The notes below the pieces were generated by a model. It ran no database searches. It was not told the origin of the DNA and saw only the letters and a program-made list of their open reading frames with translations. Positions 28,133 to 36,993 of a stretch of 64,000 bases of DNA are shown piece after piece. A program made the translations under genes and the position numbers. Every line of letters starts with the position of its first letter. The first letter of the stretch is position 1. The stretch comes from Marinobacter sp. F3R11 (lineage in GTDB: Bacteria > Pseudomonadota > Gammaproteobacteria > Pseudomonadales > Oleiphilaceae): NCBI RefSeq assembly GCF_003318275.1, contig NZ_QOCH01000013.1:399152-463151 (forward strand). Direction: 5' to 3'.

Positions 28133-29617
28133 TTACGCTGTGGCCAGCTCAACATCCAGATCAATCCCCGCCTCACGCATCTGGGCCAGCTTGTATCGCA
28201 AAGTTCTTGGGCTGATTCCCAACTGCTCTGCTGCCCGGTTCCGCCGCCCGCGCTCTTTTTTGAGTGTCTGGATAATTATACGGAACTCTTGCTGACGCAG
28301 ATCATCACCGAGCGATCCGGCTTCGGCCAGTACCGGAGTTGCGCAATCCTCCCCGGAAGCTCCGGTTTCAGAAGTGTGCGTTGCCGCTCTCTCTGCGGGC
28401 TGTGAACAGCCCTCATCCAAGGATCCGGAAAGGTCAGGCGTGGTGACGGATACGGCAGAAACACCCTGGCCATCGAAACGCCCCGTGGTACCAATTTCAA
28501 GACACAGGTCGTCAGCGTGGATTACATTACCCTGGTGCAGAACCAGAGATCGCTGGATAGCATTATCCAGCTCCCGCACATTGCCAGGCCAACTATGTTG
28601 CATTAATGCATTGCGGGCATCGGCAGCAAAGCTGATACCAGTGAGCTTCATCTTGCGGCAGTGCTTCTTCAATAAAGACGTCGCCATCGGCAGTATGTCC
28701 AGAGGGCGTTCTCGCAACGGTTGCCAACGGATGGGGAATACACTCAAACGGTAATATAAATCTTCGCGGAACCGCCCTTCCCGCACGAAATCTGCCAGAT
28801 CCCGGTTGGTTGTCGCTATCACACGGACATCCAGAGAAATGGTTTTCCGTCCACCTACCCGTTCAACTTCCCTTTCCTGCAGAACCCGCAGCAATTTGGA
28901 CTGCAGCCCCGGATCCATTTCTGAAACCTCGTCCAGCAAAATTGTCCCGCCATTGGCCTGTTCGAACTTGCCCGGCGCTGAAGCAACAGCACCGGTAAAG
29001 GCGCCTTTTTCATGGCCGAACAGAATAGCTTCAAGCATGTTCTCAGGGATAGCCGCGCAGTTAATCGCAACAAAAGGCTGATCTGCCCGTGGCGACTGCT
29101 GATGAATATAGCGCGCCAGCACCTCTTTACCAGTGCCACTTTCCCCGGAAATCATCACCGTCGAATCACTGCCAGCCACCTTGGCGGCCAACTGGAATAT
29201 ACGCTTGCTGGCCGGATCCTCAGCCACCGGCTCATCACCGGCTTTTTGACGGCTTCCACCAACGACCTTGGTAACCGCATCAACAAGAACCTTTGGTTCA
29301 AACGGTTTAACCAGATAATCTACAGCCCCGGATTGCATGGCAGAAACAGCGTGGCTGATCTGCCCGTATGCGGTTATCAGCATCATCGGCAAACCCGGGT
29401 ACAACCGTTGCACCTCCCCCAGCAACTCATGGCCGGAAAGTCCGGGCATGTTTACATCGCTGACCACCATGTCGACCGGGGCCTCAGCCAGGCGGGCCAA
29501 CGCATCATGAGCGTTTGCAGCTTCGCGCACACGAAACTTCGCCAGTTCCAGAGTGGTTACCAGCGCCTCGCGCAGGTCACAGTCATCTTCAACGATAAGA
29601 ATCCGGGCCTTGGCCAT
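28133..29617 (-). CDS. fleR: FleR sigma-54-dependent response regulator
   Basis: FleR is the NtrC-type activator of class III flagellar genes (basal body and hook) in the FleQ cascade. The 494-residue product has a receiver domain with D54 (VVSDVNMPG). The AAA+ domain contains GESGTGKE (Walker A), the sigma-54 contact motif GAFTGA and GGTILLDEVSEM (Walker B). A Fis-type helix-turn-helix lies at the end (RNRAAEQLGISPRTLRYKL). It follows fleS by 12 bp. Confidence 0.95.
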   Translation of the reverse strand: MAKARILIVEDDCDLREALVTTLELAKFRVREAANAHDALARLAEAPVDMVVSDVNMPGLSGHELLGEVQRLYPGLPMMLITAYGQISHAVSAMQSGAVDYLVKPFEPKVLVDAVTKVVGGSRQKAGDEPVAEDPASKRIFQLAAKVAGSDSTVMISGESGTGKEVLARYIHQQSPRADQPFVAINCAAIPENMLEAILFGHEKGAFTGAVASAPGKFEQANGGTILLDEVSEMDPGLQSKLLRVLQEREVERVGGRKTISLDVRVIATTNRDLADFVREGRFREDLYYRLSVFPIRWQPLRERPLDILPMATSLLKKHCRKMKLTGISFAADARNALMQHSWPGNVRELDNAIQRSLVLHQGNVIHADDLCLEIGTTGRFDGQGVSAVSVTTPDLSGSLDEGCSQPAERAATHTSETGASGEDCATPVLAEAGSLGDDLRQQEFRIIIQTLKKERGRRNRAAEQLGISPRTLRYKLAQMREAGIDLDVELATA

Positions 29618-29629
29618 GTTTGCCTCCGA

Positions 29630-30868
29630 TCAGCCTTTGTTACGCAATAACGGCAGACGCAAAGTAGCGACAGCACCACCCTGCTCCGGCGATTCAATGG
29701 AAAAGTGCCCTTGGTGAGCCTTCAAGACAGCCTGCACAACAGCCAGGCCAAGCCCGGTGCCATGGGATTTCGTAGTGTAGAAAGCCTCTGTCAGACGGGC
29801 TGATTCCGCTGCACCAAACCCCGGGCCGTTATCCTTAACCCGGATAACCAGCTCACCAGCTTCCGCTGCCGGTTGAACGGTAACGGCAGTAGCGCCGGCC
29901 TCCAGACTGTTATTCACAAGATTAGTACAGGCCCCAACCAGAGCGTCCCGATTGCACAACAGCCTGCAATTTTCAGGGAGATCGCTCGCCAGTACCACAC
30001 TCGAACCGGGTGCAGGCTTGATCCCATCCAGAGCAGACTCCAGAGCTGAAACCAGTGTTGTCGCGGACAACTCTTCCGCCAGACGGGTTTCACCCCGTGC
30101 AAAAATCAGCATGTCCCGCACCTGCTGTTCCAGATGCGTAAGCCGTGACATCAACCGGGAGGCGCACCGCTGGCGCATTTCCTCATCGAGATCGTCCTGG
30201 GTCAGATGCCCGCCATAAAGAATAGCGGCGGATAAAGGTGTACGAATCTGATGCGCAAGTGAAGCCACCATCTTACCCATGGCCGAAAGCCGCTGAGCAT
30301 GGGCAAGTTGTGATTGCAGGTGACGGGTTTCTGTCAGATCTGTAAGCAGAATCAACTGGCCAGGCTGGTTATCCATGGTGCGGATCTCAATACTCACCCG
30401 GCGCCCGTCCTTCAGGGACACCTCATGACCATCATCCCTGCGCGGAGAGAAACAACGGCGAATCACATCCACCCAGCGCTCACCCTCCAACGGCTCCCCC
30501 AACAACGCTTTGGCTGCCGGGTTGCTCTGAGACACCACACCCTGGCTGTCCAGAACCACAACCCCTGCAGGCAGAGCTTTCAGCAACGTGGAAAGTCGGT
30601 CAGCCAACTGCTCCTTTTCTTCAAGCTCTTGCTGACGCTGCAAAGACTCCTGGCTCAGCTCGCCGGATAACTGGTTAACCCGCGACTCAAGCGTGCGATA
30701 AGAATCGGTAATCTGCCGCGACATCTGGTTGAACATCTCCAGCGCAGAATCCACCGCCTGATCATCCTGCTGCGGAAATAGCGCTCTTACCTTATCGTTC
30801 GCATCGGCAGCCGCATTAGCCTGCGCATCCTGCTCTAACGATGAAATGACAAACTGTGCCTGACTCAT
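29630..30868 (-). CDS. fleS: FleS sensor histidine kinase
   Basis: FleS is the cytoplasmic kinase partner of FleR. The 412-residue product has no membrane segment. It has a coiled coil (about 55-90), a PAS domain (about 90-195), a HisKA helix with the phosphorylated His in ASLAHQIRTPLSAAIL, and an HATPase domain with NNSLEAGA, DNGPGFG and GTGLGLAV. A strong sigma-54 element lies at 30938-30952, consistent with FleQ control. Confidence 0.95.
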   Translation of the reverse strand: MSQAQFVISSLEQDAQANAAADANDKVRALFPQQDDQAVDSALEMFNQMSRQITDSYRTLESRVNQLSGELSQESLQRQQELEEKEQLADRLSTLLKALPAGVVVLDSQGVVSQSNPAAKALLGEPLEGERWVDVIRRCFSPRRDDGHEVSLKDGRRVSIEIRTMDNQPGQLILLTDLTETRHLQSQLAHAQRLSAMGKMVASLAHQIRTPLSAAILYGGHLTQDDLDEEMRQRCASRLMSRLTHLEQQVRDMLIFARGETRLAEELSATTLVSALESALDGIKPAPGSSVVLASDLPENCRLLCNRDALVGACTNLVNNSLEAGATAVTVQPAAEAGELVIRVKDNGPGFGAAESARLTEAFYTTKSHGTGLGLAVVQAVLKAHQGHFSIESPEQGGAVATLRLPLLRNKG

Positions 30869-30937
30869 AACCTGACTCCCGATCAGTCCATTACACCGGA
30901 CTAAACCCTTCGGATGATTCGTTTTGCAAGTTACTAA

Positions 30938-30952
30938 GCGAGCTTCGTGCCA
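30938..30952 (-). promoter_or_regulatory. sigma-54 promoter of fleS-fleR
   Basis: The minus-strand 15-mer TGGCACGAAGCTCGC has a perfect -24 half (TGGCACG) and a -12 half with one change (TCGC for TTGC). The start is near 30926, about 58 nt before the fleS ATG. Confidence 0.82.
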
Positions 30953-31026
30953 ACTAGAGTTTTTACTTATAAATCAAAAAGTAGAGAAACTTAAAGAAAG
31001 GTGCGTGACGGTTTTACGTCGTCTGA

Positions 31027-31060
31027 AAACAAGAAAACGCCAAAGGCTACGAACCTTTGA
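31027..31060 (-). terminator. Probable terminator of fleQ
   Basis: On the minus strand CAAAGG (31059-31054) pairs with CCTTTG (31046-31041) around a 7-nt loop, followed by GCG and a T-rich run. The stem is short and the T run is interrupted, so termination is likely but not strong. Confidence 0.55.
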
Positions 31061-31185
31061 CGTCTTGTTGTCACCGCTTAAAGTGGGAGAGAAATCTATC
31101 ACCGCAAACGTAATAAAAGTGCATTAATGGGCTGAAAGATCTTTTTGAAAAAGACTGCACTGCCAGCGTGTACAGGCGGCCCAGG

Positions 31186-32637
31186 TCAGGATTCCTCAGA
31201 CTCTTCATCCCGCAACCCATACTTGCGAACCTTCTCCACCAGAGTCGTCCGCCGTATACGAAGCTTCTCGGCCGCCCGGGCAACCACCCCTCCGGCCTCA
31301 TCCAGAGCCTGCTGAATCAATTGCTTTTCCAGATTCGACAGATAATCCTTCAGATCAATACCGTTCACAGGCAGCAACGCCGGAGCATCCAGCCCCACCA
31401 AGCCAGGAATACCGGACGGCATTCCTGAATCCTCAATTGGTCGATTCTCATCAAAGTCATCCACATACCGAAACTTCTTCGGCAACTCCTGCACACCGAT
31501 GACTGCATAAGGGTGCATGATCGCCAGACGCTCAACGAGGTTCGCCAACTCGCGAACATTACCTGGCCAGTCGTGCCGGCACAGACTCATGATCGCCGCC
31601 GAATTCATTCGCAAGGAGCCCCGCTTTTCCTTTTCCATTCGCGAGATCAGCTCATTGATCAGCAGCGGAATATCCTCTACGCGATCCCGCAGTGACGGTA
31701 CTTCAATGGGAAACACATTCAGCCGGTAATAGAGATCTTCCCGGAATTCACCCGATTCGATCATATCCTCAAGGTTCTTGTGGGTCGCTGCGATAACACG
31801 GACATCCGCAGATATCGTCCGGTTACTGCCGACCCGCTCAAAGGTGCGCTCCTGCAACACACGAAGTATTTTCACCTGCATATTGAGCGGCATATCGCCG
31901 ATTTCATCCAGGAACAGAGTGCCTCCCTCTGCCATCTCGAAGCGTCCGACCCGGGCGGTAATCGCTCCGGTGAACGCGCCTTTTTCATGGCCGAAAAGCT
32001 CACTCTCAAGTAGCTCCGCAGGTATGGCGCCACAGTTAACGGGCACAAACGGCTTTTCCCGGCGAGAAGAATGATAATGGAGATTGCGGGCGACGACTTC
32101 TTTGCCCGTACCTGAAGGCCCGGTGATAAGAACACTCACATCTTTGTCGGCCACCTGCTCCATCAGCTGGCGTACTTGCTGAATCTTGCGGCTGGTACCC
32201 ACAAGACTACGAAACAACTGGAGGCCACGTTGCTGTCCACGCTCCTTTGAGCGCCGGAACTGGTCAGCAAAAATCTGGGCGCGATAGAGCGAATCTACGA
32301 ACTTGGTGTAATTCAGGGGCCATTCCATGCGGGCAATAACCCGGGCGCTATGCTCCTCAGCCAGACCTTTGAGCTCGGGATCGCCCACCAACAGCACAGG
32401 AACACCATGAACCGCCCCGCACACGACTTCAATCATCTTTACGGCGCCCGAGTCCGCGCCATTTACAATGGCGACAGAAACATCCGCCAAACCTTCGTCA
32501 TCTCCGGATTCAAGGAGTGCCAGGGCATCAGCACCTGTAATGACTTGCTCTTCGCCAATGAATTCGAGAATCGTCGACATGTCTCGGAGTCTCGATTCGT
32601 CCTCACTCAGCAACAGTACCTTGTTGTTTTTGGACAT
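31186..32637 (-). CDS. fleQ: FleQ master flagellar activator, c-di-GMP responsive
   Basis: FleQ is the sigma-54 activator at the top of the flagellar cascade, and in pseudomonads also a c-di-GMP-binding regulator of exopolysaccharide genes. The 483-residue product has a degenerate receiver domain without the phosphoacceptor Asp ([12 protein letters not shown] at that position). Next comes [15 protein letters not shown], the segment containing the c-di-GMP-contacting LFRS. An AAA+ domain ([26 protein letters not shown]) and a C-terminal helix-turn-helix ([18 protein letters not shown]) follow. A sigma-70-like promoter lies at 32669-32697. Confidence 0.96.
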   Translation of the reverse strand: MSKNNKVLLLSEDESRLRDMSTILEFIGEEQVITGADALALLESGDDEGLADVSVAIVNGADSGAVKMIEVVCGAVHGVPVLLVGDPELKGLAEEHSARVIARMEWPLNYTKFVDSLYRAQIFADQFRRSKERGQQRGLQLFRSLVGTSRKIQQVRQLMEQVADKDVSVLITGPSGTGKEVVARNLHYHSSRREKPFVPVNCGAIPAELLESELFGHEKGAFTGAITARVGRFEMAEGGTLFLDEIGDMPLNMQVKILRVLQERTFERVGSNRTISADVRVIAATHKNLEDMIESGEFREDLYYRLNVFPIEVPSLRDRVEDIPLLINELISRMEKEKRGSLRMNSAAIMSLCRHDWPGNVRELANLVERLAIMHPYAVIGVQELPKKFRYVDDFDENRPIEDSGMPSGIPGLVGLDAPALLPVNGIDLKDYLSNLEKQLIQQALDEAGGVVARAAEKLRIRRTTLVEKVRKYGLRDEESEES

Positions 32638-32668
32638 TCACAAGAATCTCTTTGGGGATTTGAGCGGT

Positions 32669-32697
32669 ATTTAAGACGGTATTACGGAAAGAGTCAA
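32669..32697 (-). promoter_or_regulatory. sigma-70-type promoter of fleQ
   Basis: On the minus strand TTGACT (32697-32692) and TTAAAT (32674-32669) are 17 bp apart, about 31 bp before the fleQ ATG. FleQ lacks a sigma-54 element, as expected for the top of the cascade. Confidence 0.55.
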
Positions 32698-32707
32698 TTT
32701 TATGACG

Positions 32708-33061
32708 CTATTTAAGCCGGGAGCCTGAGATATTCTGATACGCCTTGGCGGCATTACGATTACGGTTCACTCCTTTCAGGGCGTGCTCCGCTTCAGCCTT
32801 GGCCCGGGCAGCCCCTTCGCCGGCAGCGTCCAGAAACTGACGCAACTCTTCGAGCCGGACCCGAACCGGTTCAGGCTCAACCAGGCCGGCCTCCAGTGCG
32901 GCGATCATAGGTTCTGTGGCCGGCTTTACGCCTGCATTAAGGCTGATCAAGGATTCCCAGTTCTCATCGGCCAGGGCACGACCAAGGTCTGCCATAAGCC
33001 GGTCAAAGTTAACGAGACAAACCTCGCTTTCAGAATGGAAAGCATCGTGAGAGTCGGCCAT
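32708..33061 (-). CDS. fliT: FliT-like flagellar chaperone
   Basis: This small helical protein (117 residues from the ATG at 33061, which has AGGAG upstream) matches the FliT-type product found just upstream of fleQ in pseudomonads and relatives. FliT proteins chaperone the filament cap FliD and act as regulators in enterics. It is rich in Ala, Glu and Leu and ends with a basic tail (NRNRNAAKAY). Sequence signal is weak and the call leans on position. fliD and fliS are not next to it here. Confidence 0.65.
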   Translation of the reverse strand: MADSHDAFHSESEVCLVNFDRLMADLGRALADENWESLISLNAGVKPATEPMIAALEAGLVEPEPVRVRLEELRQFLDAAGEGAARAKAEAEHALKGVNRNRNAAKAYQNISGSRLK

Positions 33062-33148
33062 GACGTTTTCTCCTTGCACAAAGAGGTAGAACGAACGACC
33101 CGGAGAAGATACCGGCGGGCGCCGGCACCTTACACTGCAGTACAGCAA

Positions 33149-34507
33149 TCAGCGTCGTGCAGCCCGTCTCGCAGAAGAAGCAGTAAACTCGTTGCTGCGG
33201 AATCCGGGGTCGAAATCGTAGGCCGGAAAATTATTATCCAGGCCGTCAATGTAATAACGCTTCGCCTTGAGGTCGTATGTCATCTCCATGGTAGTCCAGA
33301 ACACCGGCACTTGGTAATAGCTTATGTTGTGAGCCTCGGAAACCCGCCAAAGATTACCGTCTTCGTCGTATTCTTCCGATATCAGGACCTGCCAGCTGTC
33401 TTCATCAATGTAGAATACACGACGGTCATAGATATGCTTGATACCGGTGCGGCGTTTTGCCTCAACCACCCATACTCTGTGTAACTCATAGCGTGCCAGT
33501 TGCTGATTAATGTGACCTGCACGGATCACGTCATCTGGCCGGACCGACTTATCGTGCAACTTGTAGGCATTGTAAGGAACAAAAAGCTCACGCTTGCCCT
33601 TCAGCTCCCAGTCATACTGATTCGGAGCTCCGTTATACATATCTTTCTGGTCAACTGAGCGCAAAGACGAAGAATTCGGTAAGTCCGTCTCGTAAGCCAG
33701 GTTTGGTGACCGCCTCAGACGTCGGGAGCCCGAATCGTAACGCCATGCCAGACGTGGTGAACGAACCTGATCAAGTGTTTCGTGCACAAGCGTGATGGTG
33801 CCTGCCAGTGTAGAAGGCGAAATCGTATCGGTCTTCAGATAAAAGATTTTATTATCGATATCAGCAAGTTCAGTATTTTCCCGGCTGTATGCGAAGTAAT
33901 AATCATATTGATTAACTACCGGGTTGTAGGAGCCATCCACCTGTGGCGTGGCTGAAGCGCTGCGAAACGACACCTCCTCTCCCCGGTAACGCAGAATGTG
34001 ATTCCATATGGCTTCAAGCCCGTTTGTAGGAATCGGAAAGGGACTTGTCATGATGGTGTTACGCACCCCGTTGCCGTTATCCAGCAATTCAGCGCTCAGT
34101 GCATTCTCATAGAACTTTTCGTACACATGCTCTGGAAACGCCGCTGTGCGGCGGGTCTGGTAAACCGGCATGAAATAATCAGGACCATACTGACTGAGCA
34201 TCCGGAGCGACCCCTCCGAGAGCCTATCCTTATACTGATGCGCGTTGTCTGCGGTGATTACGAATAAGGATTCATCCTGTGGAAACGGATTCTCCTCAAC
34301 CTCGCCTTCGCGCCAGTTGGCAGGCCCCTGCGTCAGGCCACCAGTCCACTCGGGGATAGTACCGGATTCATTGCCTGCGCGCTCAGCACCCACCGGCGTC
34401 AGATCCTGCTTAAGGCGGTTGGCCTCAATCACCGACACTCCTGACAATACGTGCCCGGAAAACCCAAACGAAAGCACGGCAATACATACAACAAACTGGC
34501 TTCGCAT
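33149..34507 (-). CDS. DUF1329 family exported protein
   Basis: A 452-residue exported protein of the DUF1329 family (LolB-like fold, often outer-membrane-linked, function unknown). The ATG at 34507 follows GGAGGGG, so the TTG at 34513 is rejected. The N-terminus has a signal peptide (RSQFVVCIAVLSFGFSG). Family hallmarks include the early NRLKQDLTPVGAERAGN, a GTIPEWTGGL motif and a C-terminal DSWQVLISEEYDEDGNLWRV. In other species such genes sit with DUF1302 and RND genes; none are here. It lies upstream of fliT with a gap of 87 bp. Confidence 0.88.
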   Translation of the reverse strand: MRSQFVVCIAVLSFGFSGHVLSGVSVIEANRLKQDLTPVGAERAGNESGTIPEWTGGLTQGPANWREGEVEENPFPQDESLFVITADNAHQYKDRLSEGSLRMLSQYGPDYFMPVYQTRRTAAFPEHVYEKFYENALSAELLDNGNGVRNTIMTSPFPIPTNGLEAIWNHILRYRGEEVSFRSASATPQVDGSYNPVVNQYDYYFAYSRENTELADIDNKIFYLKTDTISPSTLAGTITLVHETLDQVRSPRLAWRYDSGSRRLRRSPNLAYETDLPNSSSLRSVDQKDMYNGAPNQYDWELKGKRELFVPYNAYKLHDKSVRPDDVIRAGHINQQLARYELHRVWVVEAKRRTGIKHIYDRRVFYIDEDSWQVLISEEYDEDGNLWRVSEAHNISYYQVPVFWTTMEMTYDLKAKRYYIDGLDNNFPAYDFDPGFRSNEFTASSARRAARR

Positions 34508-34659
34508 TTCCAACCCCTCCGGGCAATAAAAAAACCATAATCAGAAAGTGATTCTGGCCAGTTTCAAACACCTGTTTCAAGCAATTGTTTGTATCTTATT
34601 GTCACCTTGAATTAACAGAGCCAGATAGAAGAGGTAAAGAAATCTGCATGCCGAAATGC

Positions 34660-34665
34660 TATAAT
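34660..34665 (+). promoter_or_regulatory. Extended -10 promoter for the DUF6586-like gene
   Basis: TGCTATAAT on the plus strand is an extended -10 with a perfect hexamer (34660-34665). No -35 match is needed for this class. The start near 34672 leaves a leader of about 98 nt before the ATG at 34770. Confidence 0.6.
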
Positions 34666-34769
34666 CGTGGATTGTCCTATCGGATTGACTTCGTACAGAG
34701 ACCCTCGGCGAAAGTTTCCACAGCCGGGAGCTTATCAGAGGCTCCCCTGACTCACGGCAGACACTATCA

Positions 34770-35276
34770 ATGGCATCTCAATGGTATTCACTGGTTTCAC
34801 AAAAGCTTTTTCTTGCAAGAACGCTTCTTGAAACGCCTGAGCTGGCAGCCGACACGGGAACTCTGGCGAATACTTCCGAACAACGATTGCAGTATGAAGC
34901 GGCTACTCAGGGCTCTATCGAGCTTCTGCTCAGAGCAAGAAAGATCTTGCTCGTGATGATTGCGCGGTTCTACCAGAAACGCTCGGAAGAGCCTTCATCG
35001 CTGGCAGAACTCGCGTCCCTGATTGGAGAACAGGCTACTGAAGTCAGCCAGTTAAGAGCACTGGAGCAGGAAGCGGGAAGTTGGTGGAACTATCTGGACC
35101 AGATAGAAATCACTCAGAGCAGGCCACCCGCCGCACGGAAAACAGTCAATGCTGAAAACATCATTGCCGTTTCTGCCGAAGCCGGGCCAGACCGCTCCAC
35201 CCAATCTTTGATGAAGGCGCTGAATGCCATTAAAAGGTTTGCAGATAACCTGGAAGAGCAACACGGCGAGTGGTAA
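34770..35276 (+). CDS. DUF6586-like small protein
   Basis: A 168-residue soluble, helix-rich protein that I associate with the DUF6586 family found near lexA/sulA in pseudomonads. Residues 1-100 (MASQWYSLVSQKLFLARTLL and RARKILLVMIARFYQKR) are the conserved half. No enzyme motif or signal peptide is visible. It is followed by a second small gene 49 bp on and reads towards sulA. Function unknown. Confidence 0.7.
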   Translation: MASQWYSLVSQKLFLARTLLETPELAADTGTLANTSEQRLQYEAATQGSIELLLRARKILLVMIARFYQKRSEEPSSLAELASLIGEQATEVSQLRALEQEAGSWWNYLDQIEITQSRPPAARKTVNAENIIAVSAEAGPDRSTQSLMKALNAIKRFADNLEEQHGEW

Positions 35277-35325
35277 AAGCCCTGCATCGTCGCTTCCAGC
35301 TTTCAACACAAAAAAGGTTAATGAA

Positions 35326-35586
35326 ATGTCACCATCGTTTTTCGAGATAGTACAATTAAGCAACGGCGACTACGCCTTGCGACGCATTGACGACGACAGT
35401 GCGCCACTGGTCAGGATTTCGTTTTCAGATGAAGCCAGAGAAATGATGGCAGACCGGGATATGTCTGTGGCTAAAGCAATGATTGCTGCGGGGATAGAAG
35501 CCGCAGGAAATGTTACCCACGATATTGACTGGGAAGATGACGAGCCGGACGTTTCAGACGCTCAGCCCGCTTATACTCTGCACTAA
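35326..35586 (+). CDS. Small acidic conserved hypothetical protein
   Basis: An 86-residue acidic protein with no recognised domain. The ATG at 35326 has AAGG about 10 nt upstream; longer in-frame starts would overlap the previous gene. The N-terminus is a short beta-rich stretch (FFEIVQLSNGDYALRRID) and the C-terminus is Asp/Glu-rich. It forms a plus-strand pair with the preceding gene and converges on sulA with a 9-bp gap. I do not know its function. Confidence 0.7.
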   Translation: MSPSFFEIVQLSNGDYALRRIDDDSAPLVRISFSDEAREMMADRDMSVAKAMIAAGIEAAGNVTHDIDWEDDEPDVSDAQPAYTLH

Positions 35587-35595
35587 TGGCGACCA

Positions 35596-36105
35596 TCAGC
35601 GTTGTCTGAGAACAACGCCGTGGCTATTACCCTCCGCCGCAGCCTTCTGTAAAGAGTCGAAGGCTGTTTTCCCCAGCTTACGAGTCCACATAACCACCGC
35701 ATGACACGTACCCGCACTCAGCGCTCTTTCTGCCAATTGGCGCGCGGGATATTCTGCGGTAGAGCGCAAAACCAGAAGCTCTCCTGCAACAATACCATGC
35801 ATTTTCTGCCACTTGCTCACCAGTGCCTGAGGCGGATCAATCCACGCCAGCCAGCGCTTTTCCTGGTTGAGCTGAGTCAGCATTGGCAACAGCAGCTGAA
35901 AGTTCTCTACCTGCCCTTCCGGCAAAATAATTTCTGTAACATTGCCAGCCGGAGTGGTGTCCTCAACATCCGGTTTATGCCGGGCTCGAATAACTGCACG
36001 TTGTTTCCGGACCCTGTACTCCGGCGCCGGATCAGGCAAACAAGGGGAGCCAGGTAATACACCCTGCTGCCACGCCATGTTCTGATTAAAACTTAGCTGT
36101 TCCAT
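35596..36105 (-). CDS. sulA: SulA cell division inhibitor
   Basis: SulA blocks FtsZ during the SOS response. The 169-residue product has the SulA core in its C-terminal half: VTEIILPEGQVENFQLLLP, then RWLAWIDPPQALVSKW and AERALSAGTCHAVVMWTR in conserved blocks, the RecA-like fold of this family. It lies 43 bp after lexA and is most likely cotranscribed with it, as in pseudomonads. The gap has no good LexA box of its own. Confidence 0.92.
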   Translation of the reverse strand: MEQLSFNQNMAWQQGVLPGSPCLPDPAPEYRVRKQRAVIRARHKPDVEDTTPAGNVTEIILPEGQVENFQLLLPMLTQLNQEKRWLAWIDPPQALVSKWQKMHGIVAGELLVLRSTAEYPARQLAERALSAGTCHAVVMWTRKLGKTAFDSLQKAAAEGNSHGVVLRQR

Positions 36106-36148
36106 AATTCACCCGTTTTTCAATGCGTCTGTGGTTATACCGGTCTGA

Positions 36149-36757
36149 TCAATGCAGATCAGAGCGCCGGATTACACCTACACCCAACCCTTCAATGAAC
36201 AGTTCCTGCTCCCGGAGATCGACTTCTATCGGAGCAAATTCTTCATTTTCTGCGATCAGGTAGACCTTGGAACCTTCTTTGCGGAAGCGTTTGACAGTCA
36301 CTTCATCGCCCACTCTGGCCACAACAACCTGACCGTTATGAACATCCTGAGTGCTATGTACTGCCAGAAGGTCACCATCAAGAATACCTATGTCCTTCAT
36401 GCTCATACCCCTGACCCGGAGCAGATAATCTGCTGAAGGCGAGAAGAACTCGGGCTTGAGCGTGCAATGATCCTCAACATGCTCCTGGGCCAGAATCGGA
36501 CTACCCGCAGCAACCTGACCAATCACCGGTAACCCCGGATCTTCAGCAACATCAGGCAGACGAATGCCCCGGCTGGCTCCGGGCACCATTTCAATCGCAC
36601 CTTTGCGTGCCAGTGCCCGAAGATGCTCTTCCGCAGCGTTCGCAGAGCGGAATCCAAGCTCCGCTGCTATTTCCGCCCGAGTTGGCGGATAGCCGGTCTC
36701 ATCCACGGATCGACGGATAATTTCCAGTACCTGAGTCTGTCTTGCTGTCAGCTTCAT
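36149..36757 (-). CDS. lexA: LexA SOS repressor
   Basis: LexA represses DNA-damage genes until RecA triggers its self-cleavage. From the ATG at 36757 it has 202 residues, the Escherichia coli length. It has a winged helix N-terminus ([20 protein letters not shown], then [13 protein letters not shown]), the scissile A84-G85 ([10 protein letters not shown]), and the catalytic dyad S119 (RGMSMKD) and K156 (VTVKRF). A longer open frame upstream crosses the operator and is not coding. An operator and promoter lie at 36841-36892. Confidence 0.98.
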   Translation of the reverse strand: MKLTARQTQVLEIIRRSVDETGYPPTRAEIAAELGFRSANAAEEHLRALARKGAIEMVPGASRGIRLPDVAEDPGLPVIGQVAAGSPILAQEHVEDHCTLKPEFFSPSADYLLRVRGMSMKDIGILDGDLLAVHSTQDVHNGQVVVARVGDEVTVKRFRKEGSKVYLIAENEEFAPIEVDLREQELFIEGLGVGVIRRSDLH

Positions 36758-36840
36758 TATTGCGCTGCTCCGCTTTCTGCATGCAGGGCTAATACATGCG
36801 GGGCCTGATATTTGGCGGCTTATACAGTTCGCCATCCATC

Positions 36841-36856
36841 CTGTTTTTTTATACAG
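36841..36856. promoter_or_regulatory. LexA box (SOS operator)
   Basis: The 16-mer CTGTTTTTTTATACAG has both perfect CTG/CAG ends at N10 spacing and an AT-rich centre. It lies just downstream of the lexA -10. A second, degenerate CTGTATATAG half site overlaps the -10 itself. The box also lies 138 bp before the GTG of the divergent amidoligase gene. Confidence 0.85.
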
Positions 36857-36863
36857 TGATTTG

Positions 36864-36892
36864 ACTATATACAGTGTTTTATCCAGTGTAAA
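36864..36892 (-). promoter_or_regulatory. lexA promoter
   Basis: On the minus strand TTTACA (36892-36887) and TATAGT (36869-36864) are separated by 17 bp. LexA at 36841-36856 would cover the start site, giving autorepression. Confidence 0.7.
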
Positions 36893-36948
36893 GTCAGGTG
36901 GTGGATTTTCTTTCAACCCATTAACCAATGGCACTACAGGAGTGTGTT

Positions 36949-36981
36949 ATGGTGAAAAGTCAGAAAATTCATCTCCAGTGA
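36949..36981 (+). other. 10-codon ORF with strong RBS, in frame with the amidoligase gene
   Basis: An ATG at 36949 has the best ribosome binding site of the region (CAGGAG, 8 nt upstream). It encodes only MVKSQKIHLQ before a TGA at 36979-36981. The frame is the same as that of the amidoligase gene 12 nt later. It may be a leader peptide, the remnant of the original start, a recoded stop, or a sequence error. Confidence 0.5.
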
Positions 36982-36993
36982 GCCCACTACGCA

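Larger units (their letters stand above)
30869..31185. other. fleQ-fleS gap with promoter and terminator
   Basis: This 317-bp gap has no supportable gene. It contains the fleS sigma-54 promoter (30938-30952) and a probable fleQ terminator (31027-31060). The rest is AT-rich leader. Confidence 0.7.

Noticed and set aside
28062..28295. Plus-strand ORF at the fleR terminator
   Set aside because: It starts inside the terminator hairpin and is antisense to fleR; not coding.
36106..36148. Possible LexA box before sulA (CTGTGGTTATACCGGT)
   Set aside because: The right half lacks CAG. lexA-sulA cotranscription from the upstream operator explains SOS control.
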